DNA from: Terrisporobacter vanillatitrophus
GTDB taxonomy: Bacteria > Bacillota > Clostridia > Peptostreptococcales > Peptostreptococcaceae
Assembly: GCF_051148895.1 (NCBI RefSeq)
Contig: NZ_CP154625.1
Span: 248,001-312,000, forward strand
Direction: 5' to 3'
DNA: 64,000 bases
Made by a program: the position numbers and the translations under genes. The notes beneath the pieces were generated by a model that saw nothing but the letters and a program-made list of their open reading frames with translations, was not told the DNA's origin and searched no databases. This document shows, piece after piece, positions 44,290-52,769 of the stretch (the stretch's first letter is position 1; each line of letters opens with the position of its first letter).

Positions 44290-45240
44290 ATTAAAGCATT
44301 ATTTACACTCAAATTTAATGAAGAAGAATTTAATAGAATAAGGGATTTAGGATATGATGTTATTTTTAATAGCGAAGGTTCAGAATCTACTTTAGATAAA
44401 ATGACAGATGAAGATTTAGAATCTATAGATGTATTAGTAACTTATAATTCCTTTGAAAAATTAGATATATCAAAAATGAAAAATTTAAAGTATATACAGT
44501 TAAGTAGCACAGGGTTTGATCAAGTACCTATAGATAAAGTCATGAATAGAAATATCATTTTATGCAATAACAAAGGTGGCTATAGTATTCCTATTGCAGA
44601 ATGGATTGTATCGGAGATTTTACAAATATATAAAAACACTAAAGAATTTTATAATAAGCAGTATAAAAGACAGTGGATATGTGATTATAGTGTTTCTGAA
44701 GTTTATGGAAAGAGAATAGGATTTTTAGGAACAGGAACAATTGCTTTGGAGAGTGCTAAACGATTAAAAGCCTTTGGAGTAGAAATATGGGGATGCAACA
44801 CAGATGGAAGAAGTATAAAGTATTTTGATGAATGTTTTTCAACAGAAGATATGGATGAAATATTTAAAAATTGTGATATAGTAGTTAGTACTATTCCATC
44901 TACAAAACAGACATATAAAATTATTAATAAATCAAAGTTTAATCTTATGAAAGATGGATCGTCATTTATTAATGTAGGAAGAGGGAAAATTGTAGATGAA
45001 GATGACTTAATAAAATATACTCATAAATTTAGGGCAATAGCCCTTGATGTTTTTCAAGAAGAACCTTTATATGAAAATAGTAAACTATGGGATTTAGATA
45101 ACATAATAATAACTCCTCATAATTCTTGGGTATCAGAACAAAACTCATTAAGAAGTTTTAATTTATTTTATAATAATTTGAAAAAATTTATTTCTAATAA
45201 AGAATTAGAGAATAAGGTAGAGATAGAAAAAGGATATTAG
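44290..45240 (+). CDS. D-2-hydroxyacid dehydrogenase family protein with apparent ATT start
   Basis: NAD(P)-dependent oxidoreductase of about 316 residues. Rossmann motif RIGFLGTGTIALESAKRLKA; catalytic Arg in INVGRGKIVDEDDLI; Glu in DVFQEEPLYENSKLW; His in IITPHNSWVSEQ. Substrate unknown. The first ATG in frame (44401) would remove about 37 conserved N-terminal residues (KALFTLKFNEEEFNRIRDLG, YDVIFNSEG). The frame is bounded upstream by TGA at 44281, and no ATG, GTG or TTG occurs in between. The best start is ATT at 44290, 10 bp downstream of AAGGGAG. Starting at 44401 remains possible. Confidence 0.8.
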   Translation: MKALFTLKFNEEEFNRIRDLGYDVIFNSEGSESTLDKMTDEDLESIDVLVTYNSFEKLDISKMKNLKYIQLSSTGFDQVPIDKVMNRNIILCNNKGGYSIPIAEWIVSEILQIYKNTKEFYNKQYKRQWICDYSVSEVYGKRIGFLGTGTIALESAKRLKAFGVEIWGCNTDGRSIKYFDECFSTEDMDEIFKNCDIVVSTIPSTKQTYKIINKSKFNLMKDGSSFINVGRGKIVDEDDLIKYTHKFRAIALDVFQEEPLYENSKLWDLDNIIITPHNSWVSEQNSLRSFNLFYNNLKKFISNKELENKVEIEKGY

Positions 45241-45242
45241 AT

Positions 45243-45274
45243 AATAAAGCATCTGTAAAGATGCTTTATTTTTT
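45243..45274 (+). terminator. Terminator after the hydroxyacid dehydrogenase gene
   Basis: AATAAAGCATCT pairs with AGATGCTTTATT around a 4-nt loop, then a T-run. Confidence 0.85.
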
Positions 45275-45303
45275 ATCATGCTTTAAATTGAATGATTACA
45301 TTA

Positions 45304-45332
45304 TTGACACTATTTGGCAATTAGACTACTAT
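45304..45332 (+). promoter_or_regulatory. Consensus-like promoter of the secreted ricin-lectin gene
   Basis: TTGACA-N17-TACTAT. Transcription would begin near 45339, which excludes an ATG at 45334 as the start of the following gene. Confidence 0.75.
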
Positions 45333-45390
45333 TATGGTAACAAAAAAATTACAAACAATTCGGAAAATATTGAAAAATGCGGGGGAATGT

Positions 45391-46494
45391 ATGAAAAAGT
45401 ATTTTAGAAGAATATTATGTAGTTTAATAGTGGCAGGTATTTTAGTAGGAAATTTGGGAATGTCAGTTATAGTAGATGCGATGGAAAGTGCTAGTATTAA
45501 AGGGGGGAACTATGCTCTAAAAAATGTTTATAGTGGAAAATACTTAAATGTATCTGGTGGAAAAACAGCAAATGGTACAAATATTAATGTTTATGAAGGT
45601 AATGGAAAAAATAGTCAAACATATAAAATATATAAAATTAATTCATCTTATGCTCTAACTCCAACTTGTACTTCTAGTGAAAAATTAATTAATGTAAAAG
45701 GTGATAAAGTCAAAGCAAATGCTAATGTTATGTTATATGACAAAAGCGGCGAAGGTCACTCTACTCAAAGATGGATATTTGAGAGTGTTTCAGGAGGATA
45801 TGTACTTAGATCAGCAAATAATACTAAATATGTATTAACATGTACAGGTAGCAAAAATGGTTCAAATGTAAATGTACAAACATATAAAAAGGGTAATAAA
45901 AAGCAAATATGGAAGTTAGAAGCTAAAAAAACTTCATCTGATACAAATGAAGGATCAAATAATATAGGAGAAGAAAATGGCGTTTCAGAAATAAAATCAC
46001 AAATTATTAAAACATATAAAAAATGTAGAGAAATTACAGGAAGAAGTAATTTTACAAAGCAATGTTCACTGTATGTATATAGTCAGTTAAAAGTTTTAGG
46101 AATATACCAAACGCCAGATACATATTGGAATGGAAATCAATGGTATTTTAAATTAAAATCAAATGCAGTGACTAAGACGGGATATACACAGAAGAAATAT
46201 TCTGGCAAGTCTTGTTTAAGCAAAATTGTAGACGCTAATAATGATGAAAATATATATAATATAGTTGTTTCTTTTCCAAATAGCTATGTAAATGGAAAGA
46301 ATAATGGATCTGGTGGAGCAGGTCATGTTTTATTTATACATGCAATAATAGATGGAAAAGTATATTACTCAGACAACTATAGATATTGTGGTATGTCAGA
46401 AGGTAGTGTAATAGTTAAAACTATTTCTGAATTTACGGATTATTTCTCATATCATTATGGTGGACCAACAGGAGCGGTACATTTTGTTAAATAG
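45391..46494 (+). CDS. Secreted protein: ricin-type beta-trefoil plus CHAP/papain-like domain
   Basis: 367 residues. A signal peptide (MKKYFRRILCSLIVAGILVG, then NLGMSVIVDAM) is followed by a beta-trefoil lectin domain (about residues 38-180) with repeated YALKN/YLNV and QxW-type blocks (STQRWIF, KKQIWKL). After a Ser/Asn-rich linker comes a C-terminal domain of about 160 residues. It has a Cys in FTKQCSLYVYSQL, a His in GGAGHVLFIHAI and an Asn in YSDNYRY, the Cys-His-Asn order of CHAP/NlpC-like papain-fold peptidases. It probably binds sugars and cuts cell-wall or peptide bonds outside the cell; this is inferred. GGGGG lies 5 bp before the ATG. Confidence 0.78.
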   Translation: MKKYFRRILCSLIVAGILVGNLGMSVIVDAMESASIKGGNYALKNVYSGKYLNVSGGKTANGTNINVYEGNGKNSQTYKIYKINSSYALTPTCTSSEKLINVKGDKVKANANVMLYDKSGEGHSTQRWIFESVSGGYVLRSANNTKYVLTCTGSKNGSNVNVQTYKKGNKKQIWKLEAKKTSSDTNEGSNNIGEENGVSEIKSQIIKTYKKCREITGRSNFTKQCSLYVYSQLKVLGIYQTPDTYWNGNQWYFKLKSNAVTKTGYTQKKYSGKSCLSKIVDANNDENIYNIVVSFPNSYVNGKNNGSGGAGHVLFIHAIIDGKVYYSDNYRYCGMSEGSVIVKTISEFTDYFSYHYGGPTGAVHFVK

Positions 46495-46512
46495 AACTTA
46501 ATATAATAATGT

Positions 46513-46541
46513 AAAGAATCATTTCGGTGATTCTTTTTTTA
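46513..46541 (+). terminator. Terminator after the ricin-lectin gene
   Basis: AAAGAATCA pairs with TGATTCTTT across a TTTCGG loop, then seven T. Confidence 0.85.
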
Positions 46542-46586
46542 TGGTAAAAAATGGTTGACGTATGATGATTAATAAATTACCATACT

Positions 46587-46620
46587 TATATGGTTAATTA
46601 CTTGAGTAATTAACCATATA
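46587..46620. promoter_or_regulatory. 34-bp palindromic operator before the GntR-ABC operon
   Basis: Perfect arms of 16 bp (TATATGGTTAATTACT and its complement) are separated by TG and end exactly where AGGAGG begins. The position between promoter (TTGACG upstream, near 46554) and ribosome site fits autoregulation by the GntR-family product; in RNA it would form a hairpin touching the Shine-Dalgarno sequence. Confidence 0.8.
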
Positions 46621-46633
46621 AGGAGGTGGAATG

Positions 46634-46999
46634 TTGAAGTTAATACTTAATGATTATGAGCCCATATTTATTCAAATCTCAAAAACAATAGAAGATGAGA
46701 TACTTTCTGGATGTGTTGATGAAGATATGCAAATACCTTCTACAACCGAGTTATCAAAGTTATATAAAATAAACCCAGCTACAGTGCTGAAAGGAATAAA
46801 TATTTTAGTGGATAATAAGGTTTTATATAAAAAGAGAGGGATAGGTATGTTTGTTGCTAAGGGAGCTAAAGAAGTAATTAAGAAGTCTAGAAAAGAAAAC
46901 TTCAAGAACATATATATTAAAAGCTTAATTCAAGAAGCTAGTAAATTAGATATAGAAAAAGAAGAATTATTAGATATGATTAAGAATTTTAAGGGGTGA
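46634..46999 (+). CDS. GntR-family (YtrA-type) transcriptional regulator
   Basis: About 121 residues. The winged helix-turn-helix is clear: PIFIQISKTIEDEILSGCV, then TTELSKLYKINPATVLKGIN, LLVDNKVLYKKRGIGMFVAKGA. The tail is short and helical with no effector-binding domain, as in the YtrA subfamily that controls neighbouring ABC transporters. Start is TTG at 46634 (7 bp after AGGAGG) or ATG at 46631 (4 bp). It heads an operon with an ABC ATPase and a membrane protein, and a perfect palindrome overlaps its leader. Confidence 0.9.
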   Translation: MKLILNDYEPIFIQISKTIEDEILSGCVDEDMQIPSTTELSKLYKINPATVLKGINILVDNKVLYKKRGIGMFVAKGAKEVIKKSRKENFKNIYIKSLIQEASKLDIEKEELLDMIKNFKG

Positions 47000-47003
47000 T
47001 AAA

Positions 47004-47891
47004 ATGAGTGTGGCTATTGAAATAAAAAATGTAAGTCATAATTTTAAAGATAAAGTTGTTTGTGATAATATATGCATGGACTTTGAGGAAAATAAAATAT
47101 ATGGATTATTGGGAAAAAATGGAGCTGGGAAAAGTACATTAATTAATATAATTACAAATCAGTTAATTTGTAATAAGGGAGAAGTAAAAATATTTGGGAA
47201 AAACCCTAAAGAAGATATATCTGTTTTAGAGGATGTTTGTGTAGTTAGGGAAAAAGAATTTTTTGATTTAACATATAAAGTAAAAGATATTTTTAAAGTA
47301 TATTCTTGTTTTTATAAGGATTATGATTATGAACTTCAAGATAAACTGTGTAGATTGTTTGAAATAAATAAAAAGCTACTTTATAAAAAACTATCTAGAG
47401 GTATGAAAACCTTAGTATCAAATATAATTGGAATTTGTTCAAATGCACCTATAACTATTTTTGACGAGCCAACAATAGGTTTAGATGCTGTTAATAGACA
47501 AGAATTTTACAACATATTATTGGAATCCTACATGCATAAAAACAGAACCATTATTATTTCAACTCATTTAATCAATGAAGTAGAAGAACTTTTAGAAAAG
47601 GTAGTAATGATTAAAGATGGAAGGATAAGAGTAAATAACTACATAGATGAAGTAAGAGAAAAATCCTATTATATAAGTGGAAAAAGAGAAGATTTAAATA
47701 GATTATCGATCTTGCCTGAAATGATGTTAGTAAAATCCTTTGGAAATAATAAAATGTGTGCTTATTATGGAGATTTAAACGATGAAGATTTAATCATGAT
47801 AGAAAATTCAGCTATAGAGCTAGATAAAATGAGTCTCCAAGATTTATTTATAAACATGAATAAAAAAGAGGAGGCTTTATATGAAAAATAA
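47004..47891 (+). CDS. ABC transporter ATP-binding protein (YtrB-like)
   Basis: 295 residues. Walker A GLLGKNGAGKSTLIN; signature degenerate as LSRGMKTLVS (LSGGQ is usual); Walker B ITIFDEPTIGLD; switch His in STHLINEVEELL. The C-terminal 70 residues form the extension common in exporters of the YtrB/EcsA group. It overlaps the following membrane-protein gene by 11 bp and starts 4 bp after the GntR gene. In Bacillus the ytr operon responds to cell-wall antibiotics; the function here is unknown. Confidence 0.88.
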   Translation: MSVAIEIKNVSHNFKDKVVCDNICMDFEENKIYGLLGKNGAGKSTLINIITNQLICNKGEVKIFGKNPKEDISVLEDVCVVREKEFFDLTYKVKDIFKVYSCFYKDYDYELQDKLCRLFEINKKLLYKKLSRGMKTLVSNIIGICSNAPITIFDEPTIGLDAVNRQEFYNILLESYMHKNRTIIISTHLINEVEELLEKVVMIKDGRIRVNNYIDEVREKSYYISGKREDLNRLSILPEMMLVKSFGNNKMCAYYGDLNDEDLIMIENSAIELDKMSLQDLFINMNKKEEALYEK

Positions 47892-48678
47892 TCCATATTT
47901 TAACTTTATGAAAAGAGACGTTATACAAATGATACTAGTACTTTTGATAATAATAATTGTAAACCAAGGTCTTACAGCTGTATCTAATATATATATGGCA
48001 TTAGAACCAGGATTTGATAAACAAATAAATATGTATAGTCAAGCAAATGTTTTTAACATGTCATTTTGTTTTATAGCTGGAATTATGTTTATATTAAAAC
48101 ATTTTTCTGGTGCTATTAGTATAAGAGGAGACAGAAAAAATTTCTTAAAGGCTTTGAGGGTATGGGCAATTATAATGTCATTATTTATGGCTATATTTCC
48201 AACAATTTTAGAAATTTGTTTAAAAATATTAATAGAAGTAATTACACATAAAGATGTGGTTCTTGTAACTGATCTTGTGTGGAGAGAAATAGCTGGAATG
48301 GAAGTGACAAACCCTGATATAACATTTATTTGGTTTATAAAAACTATATTTGTTTACTTTATAAATAATTTAATGTTATTTTCCTTTGGATATATGTTAG
48401 GTGCTATTGGATATAGATTGAAAAAAAGAACTAATATTTTAGTATTTGTTGTAATACCAGTTCTGCTAATTGGATATATAATAAACTCAGCTCTGAGAAT
48501 GGATGAATTTATAATGAATATAATAGGAGTAGCAATTTGTTATATTGTAGTTTATATTGCAGAAAATCCATTATTAATGATATTAATTAATATGATTTGC
48601 ATAGGGATATTCTCATTTATAGGATGTAAATTATTAATAAAAGCTCCAACAAAAGAATATGCAAATGATTTAATTTAA
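47881..48678 (+). CDS. ABC transporter membrane subunit of the GntR operon
   Basis: 265 residues with about six hydrophobic helices (ILVLLIIIIVNQGLTAV, SFCFIAGIMFILKHF, WAIIMSLFMAIFPTILEI, TIFVYFINNLMLFSFGYM, ILVFVVIPVLLIGYII, LLMILINMICIGIFSFI). It resembles ABC-2-type permeases in layout but has no sharp motif. The 11-bp overlap with the ATPase gene implies coupled translation and a joint complex. The substrate is unknown. Confidence 0.8.
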   Translation: MKNNPYFNFMKRDVIQMILVLLIIIIVNQGLTAVSNIYMALEPGFDKQINMYSQANVFNMSFCFIAGIMFILKHFSGAISIRGDRKNFLKALRVWAIIMSLFMAIFPTILEICLKILIEVITHKDVVLVTDLVWREIAGMEVTNPDITFIWFIKTIFVYFINNLMLFSFGYMLGAIGYRLKKRTNILVFVVIPVLLIGYIINSALRMDEFIMNIIGVAICYIVVYIAENPLLMILINMICIGIFSFIGCKLLIKAPTKEYANDLI

Positions 48679-48860
48679 TATAGATAATTTCTAGCCCGTT
48701 AAATTGGCCAAAACAAATTTTTATAATAGTATATTTAAAAAATTTATTTATTGCTATTTATTATCTAAAACTTTGATATGAAAACTCATAAACCTAAATA
48801 GTATTTGTATAATCCATGAATTATAATTTAATTAATACTAATATTTTTAGGGGTGGGGAC

Positions 48861-49268
48861 ATGAATGATGAAACATTAAAGAGACAGCTAAGTGTAGATA
48901 AAATAAAACTGATAGAAAAGTATTCCCTTACTTGCTCAGATGATTTGAGATGGGAATTTAAGCATGACAAATATCATTCTGTTAAGTACTTTTCACATAA
49001 ATTTGCCCAAAAGGAATCAGTATTAGCTCTATTGTTTTATATTAATAGATTGTGTTATGCAAAGATAAAATATTTTGAAAATAATATTGATAAATATGAA
49101 CCATATAAGTATGTATTTTTAAAAGGTTTTTGTAAATGTGAAATATATGATATGGAGTTTTTGAGGCATAAGCCTAGTAACAGTATGATTGATATCAGAA
49201 ACTTAAAAGATATAAAAAATATAGAGGAATTTAGAAAATTTTGTGCTGTATTAGAAAGTTTAGAATAG
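48861..49268 (+). CDS. Hypothetical protein
   Basis: 135 residues, not recognised. It is soluble in appearance, mixed charged and aromatic-rich (DDLRWEFKHDKYHSVKYFSH, YEPYKYVFLKGFCKCEIYDM), with three or four Cys including CKC. No signal peptide, membrane helix or known motif is seen. AGGGGTGGGG lies just upstream of the ATG at 48861; the frame extends further upstream but without such a site. It sits between the GntR-ABC operon and hcp, and ends 38 bp before the hcp operator. Confidence 0.55.
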   Translation: MNDETLKRQLSVDKIKLIEKYSLTCSDDLRWEFKHDKYHSVKYFSHKFAQKESVLALLFYINRLCYAKIKYFENNIDKYEPYKYVFLKGFCKCEIYDMEFLRHKPSNSMIDIRNLKDIKNIEEFRKFCAVLESLE

Positions 49269-49306
49269 TAATTAAAGTTACAAATAAAATATATAAAAAA
49301 ACAAGG

Positions 49307-49353
49307 AATCTGTAACATATGTTACAGATTCTTTTTATTGTTGTATATATAAT
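49307..49353 (+). promoter_or_regulatory. hcp promoter with Crp/Fnr-type palindrome at -41.5
   Basis: AATCTGTAACAT-ATGTTACAGATT is a perfect 24-bp palindrome centred at 49318.5. A perfect -10, TATAAT, lies at 49348-49353, so transcription should start near 49360, placing the palindrome at -41.5, the class II activator position. The core TGTAACATATGTTACA is repeated exactly in front of the operon at 52866. It may also end transcription of the gene to the left (hairpin followed by T-rich CTTTTTATT). Confidence 0.8.
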
Positions 49354-49393
49354 GTGTATATAAGATAAACATTAAAAATTTGGAGGGATAACA

Positions 49394-51034
49394 ATGGATA
49401 ATAAAATGTTTTGTTTTCAATGTCAAGAAACAGCAGGATGTACAGGATGTACTAAGTTTGGGGTATGTGGAAAATCACCAGATTTAGCAAAAATTCAAGA
49501 CCTATTAATATATACAACAAAAGGATTATCAGAAGTTACAACTAGATTAAGAGGAGAAGGAAAAGAAGTTAGTGGTGAAGTAAATCACTTAATAACTATA
49601 AACCTTTTCACTACTATAACTAATGCTAACTTTGATGATGTAATATTCTATGATAGAGTAAAAACTACTTTAGATATAAAATCTGACTTATTAGCAAAAT
49701 TAGAAAATAAAGAGGATTTAAGTGAAGCTGCTCTATGGACTGCTTCTACTAAAGAAGAAATGGACATAAAAGCTCCAACTGTTGGTGTATTAGCAACAGA
49801 AAATGAAGATGTAAGAAGCTTAAGAGAATTAATAATATACGGAATAAAAGGTTTATCAGCATATATGAAACATGCAAATGCTTTAGGATATGATGATGAG
49901 GCTATAAATGCATTTATGCAAGCAACATTAGCTAAAACGTTAGACAATACTTTAAGTGCTGATGATTTAGTAGCTTTAACTTTAGAAACTGGTAAAGTAG
50001 GAGTAGACGGAATGGCTCTACTTGATAGTGCAAATACTGGAACTTATGGACACCCAGAAATAACTAAAGTTAATATAGGAGTAAGAAATAATCCAGGTAT
50101 CTTAGTATCAGGACATGATTTAAAAGATTTAGAATTATTATTACAACAAACAGAAGGAACTGGTATAGACGTTTATACTCACTCTGAAATGTTACCAGCT
50201 CACTACTACCCAGCATTCAAAAAATATTCTCACTTTGCAGGAAATTACGGAAATGCTTGGTGGAAACAAAAAGAAGAATTTGAATCTTTCAATGGACCAA
50301 TATTAATGACTACAAACTGTATAGTACCACCAAAAGATAGCTACAAAGATAGAATATTTACTACAGGTGCAGCAGGATTTGTAGGAGTTAAACATATAAA
50401 AGGAGAAAGCGAAGACAATAAAGATTTCTCTCAAATAATAGAACTTGCAAAAACTTGTGAACCACCAACAGAAATAGAAACTGGTGAAATAGTAGGTGGA
50501 TTTGCTCATAATCAAGTATTTGCTTTAGCTGATGCTGTAGTAGATGCAGTTAAATCTGGAGCAATTAAGAAATTCTTCGTAATGGCAGGATGTGACGGAA
50601 GAGCTAAATCAAGAAATTACTATACTGAATTTGCAGAGGCTCTACCAAAAGATACTGTAATATTAACAGCAGGTTGTGCAAAATACAAATACAACAAATT
50701 AAATCTTGGAGATATAAATGGAATACCAAGAGTTTTAGATGCAGGTCAATGTAATGACTCTTACTCATTAGCTTTAATAGCTTTAAAATTAAAAGAAGTA
50801 TTTGAATTACAAGATATAAATGAATTACCAATAGCTTTCAACATAGCTTGGTATGAGCAAAAAGCTGTAATAGTATTATTATCATTACTATACTTAGGAG
50901 TAAAAAACATACACCTAGGACCAACTCTACCAGCATTCTTATCACCAAATGTTGCTAATGTTTTAGTTGAAAACTTTGGAATTGGTGGAATAACTAACGT
51001 TGAAGACGATATAAAAATGTTCATGGAACAATAA
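49394..51034 (+). CDS. hcp: Hybrid cluster protein (hydroxylamine reductase) Hcp
   Basis: 546 residues. The N-terminal cluster motif is CFQCQETAGCTGCTKFGVC (CX2CX7CX5C arrangement with one extra Cys). Hybrid-cluster ligands appear in GHDLKDLELLL, YTHSEMLPAHYYP, MTTNCIVPP, MAGCDGR, TAGCAKYKYN and LDAGQCNDSYS. Hcp reduces hydroxylamine in vitro and is now viewed mainly as an NO reductase and stress protein in anaerobes. It is a single-gene transcript with a Crp/Fnr-type palindrome upstream; the likely regulator gene lies 1 kb downstream. GGAGGG precedes the ATG. No hcr reductase gene is adjacent. Confidence 0.96.
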   Translation: MDNKMFCFQCQETAGCTGCTKFGVCGKSPDLAKIQDLLIYTTKGLSEVTTRLRGEGKEVSGEVNHLITINLFTTITNANFDDVIFYDRVKTTLDIKSDLLAKLENKEDLSEAALWTASTKEEMDIKAPTVGVLATENEDVRSLRELIIYGIKGLSAYMKHANALGYDDEAINAFMQATLAKTLDNTLSADDLVALTLETGKVGVDGMALLDSANTGTYGHPEITKVNIGVRNNPGILVSGHDLKDLELLLQQTEGTGIDVYTHSEMLPAHYYPAFKKYSHFAGNYGNAWWKQKEEFESFNGPILMTTNCIVPPKDSYKDRIFTTGAAGFVGVKHIKGESEDNKDFSQIIELAKTCEPPTEIETGEIVGGFAHNQVFALADAVVDAVKSGAIKKFFVMAGCDGRAKSRNYYTEFAEALPKDTVILTAGCAKYKYNKLNLGDINGIPRVLDAGQCNDSYSLALIALKLKEVFELQDINELPIAFNIAWYEQKAVIVLLSLLYLGVKNIHLGPTLPAFLSPNVANVLVENFGIGGITNVEDDIKMFMEQ

Positions 51035-51044
51035 TAATATAAAG

Positions 51045-51080
51045 AATATCCTATAGATTTAATTCTATAGGATATTTTTT
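51045..51080 (+). terminator. Terminator after hcp
   Basis: AATATCCTATAGA pairs with TCTATAGGATATT around a 6-nt loop, then six T. Confidence 0.88.
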
Positions 51081-51157
51081 AGTTTAAATAATGAGGTTTA
51101 TATTTTTTCCTTTTGGACACACTCTAAATAAGTAAAAGTTTTTAGGGGGTATTCGTT

Positions 51158-51757
51158 ATGAAAAGAATATTTTTAGTTGATACGGAGAATGTGAATATTA
51201 CTGCTCTAAGCAGTGCAAATAAATTAAACGAAGAAGATATAATAATACTATTTGTAACAGAAAGAACAAACTTATTTCAATTTGGAAGAGATAAATTAAA
51301 ATGCTTAAACACAAAGGCAAATATTTTGAAAATAAATGTTACCACAGGAGTAAAAAATAGTTTAGATTTTCAATTAGTATCTTATTTAGGACTTATAATA
51401 GGACAACATAGATATGAGGCTAATAATTATTATATAGTGAGTAAAGATCGAGGATTTATAAGTTCTATAAATCTTTTAGAAAACTGCACTGATTATAAAA
51501 TAGAACTTATAAATAGTATTTCAGATTTATTTAAAGAAGACGATGTAGATAATATAATAGATAAATTTATAGAAAAAGGATTTAGACCAAAAACAGCAAT
51601 AAAAATGACACTTATATTAGCTGGAGCAAAAACTCTACTAGATGCTCAAGATAGATTTCTAATGGAGTTTGGTGGAAATTTTACTGTTCTATATAGATGT
51701 ATAGATATATTAGAATACTATTATGATGAAAAATCTAATATTAATGAAACTGCATAA
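51158..51757 (+). CDS. PIN/NYN-like nuclease-fold protein
   Basis: 199 residues. The start KRIFLVDTENVN (Asp near a strand end), then SLDFQLVSYLGLIIGQH and NNYYIVSKDRGFISSI give the acidic pattern of PIN/NYN RNases (D...D...D-x-G/D). Roughly residues 1-120 form this domain; the rest is helical and unrecognised. Homologues in Firmicutes are annotated only as PIN-like proteins. GGGGGT lies before the ATG; a 69-residue gene follows after 29 bp and ends at a strong terminator, so the two may form a pair. Confidence 0.7.
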   Translation: MKRIFLVDTENVNITALSSANKLNEEDIIILFVTERTNLFQFGRDKLKCLNTKANILKINVTTGVKNSLDFQLVSYLGLIIGQHRYEANNYYIVSKDRGFISSINLLENCTDYKIELINSISDLFKEDDVDNIIDKFIEKGFRPKTAIKMTLILAGAKTLLDAQDRFLMEFGGNFTVLYRCIDILEYYYDEKSNINETA

Positions 51758-51786
51758 ATTATTAATAAAATATTAGGAGATAAAAA

Positions 51787-51996
51787 ATGAATGCTAAAGA
51801 CGAATTATTAAAATCACTTTTTCCACAAATTATTAATCATTTTGCAAGTTTAAAAAATATATCTTTAGAAGAAAGTACAGATATGTTTTTTAAATCTACT
51901 ACTTATGTAAAACTTTGTGGCGACAATGATTTTTACTCAAAAGGAATGAGTTACATAGTAAATGAATTGGAAAATGAATATTTAACTTTTAGTTAA
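51787..51996 (+). CDS. Small hypothetical protein
   Basis: 69 residues, not recognised with confidence. The pattern MNAKDELLKSLFPQIINHFA, then ISLEESTDMFFKSTTYVKL and GMSYIVNELENEYL is reminiscent of DUF3791-like small proteins (EVFELF...YIVEDI), but this is weak. AGGAGATA precedes the ATG. It follows the PIN-like gene closely; whether they form a toxin-antitoxin pair is speculation. Confidence 0.5.
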   Translation: MNAKDELLKSLFPQIINHFASLKNISLEESTDMFFKSTTYVKLCGDNDFYSKGMSYIVNELENEYLTFS

Positions 51997-52034
51997 ACAA
52001 AAGCTAGTGTAATTTTGTATACACTAGCTTTTGT
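51997..52034. terminator. Bidirectional terminator
   Basis: ACAAAAGCTAGTGTA and its perfect complement face each other across an 8-nt loop between convergent genes. Confidence 0.88.
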
Positions 52035-52060
52035 TGTACAATTAATAAAACCAAGTCTGT

Positions 52061-52702
52061 TTACTCCGCTAAAATACTTTCTATTTCTTCCAAATCTAAA
52101 ATTTTAATATGACTTCTTGAATAATCAATAAGTCCCATATCTTTCAGATTGATTAATTCACGAGAAAGTGAAGGTCTAGTTATACCTAAAGATTCAGCAA
52201 TCTTTTCTTTAGTCATTTTCAGCTTAATATTCTCGCTATTTTGTAATTTATATTCTGTAATTAAGAAGTTGCAAATTTTTTGTTTAATACTATTAAAGGT
52301 TAAGTTAGTAATTGAATTATTTAAAACAAAAATCTTGTTGGTCAAATCATTTAAAAACATTTCTAAAAAATCACTATGAGAGGTACAGAACTTTATAAAG
52401 TTATCCTTATTAATAAACATTATTTTACAAGAAGTAGAAGACATAACTGTTGCTGGATACAAATTAATATCAGAAAAAGCAATTACTTCTCCAAAAATAT
52501 GACCTTTACCAAATGATGATACGTGTATCACCTTAGTACCCAACATTCTTTTTATATCGATATTTCCATGTAGAATTAAACCTATGGAAGAACAAGTATC
52601 TCCTTCTATGGCAATAATATCATTTTTCACATAGTTTTTTATTGTATAGTTAGCATCTTTAAAAAGATCTAAAATATATTCTTCGCTTTTATCTCTAAAC
52701 AT
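52061..52702 (-). CDS. hcpR: Crp/Fnr-family regulator, probable HcpR
   Basis: 213 residues. N-terminal cyclic-nucleotide-binding-like beta-roll (IIAIEGDTCSSIGLILHGNI, FGKGHIFGEVIAFSD), dimer helix, then a winged helix with the recognition region MTKEKIAESLGITRPSLSRE. No N-terminal Fnr cysteine cluster is present; the Cys residues are scattered, so the sensing mode (heme, as in HcpR of other anaerobes, or other) is open. The name rests on context: a palindrome in front of the divergent operon recurs identically at the hcp promoter 3.5 kb away. AAGGAGT lies before the ATG. Confidence 0.85.
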   Translation of the reverse strand: MFRDKSEEYILDLFKDANYTIKNYVKNDIIAIEGDTCSSIGLILHGNIDIKRMLGTKVIHVSSFGKGHIFGEVIAFSDINLYPATVMSSTSCKIMFINKDNFIKFCTSHSDFLEMFLNDLTNKIFVLNNSITNLTFNSIKQKICNFLITEYKLQNSENIKLKMTKEKIAESLGITRPSLSRELINLKDMGLIDYSRSHIKILDLEEIESILAE

Positions 52703-52769
52703 TTTAACTCCTTAAAATAATAAATTTCTTACTATTGATTTTATCACAAAAATGCAAATTTCATGTAGT

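Noticed and set aside
45334..45390. N-terminal extension of the ricin-lectin protein from ATG 45334
   Set aside because: That ATG lies before the transcription start implied by the TTGACA-N17-TACTAT promoter, and the signal peptide plus ribosome site fit ATG 45391.
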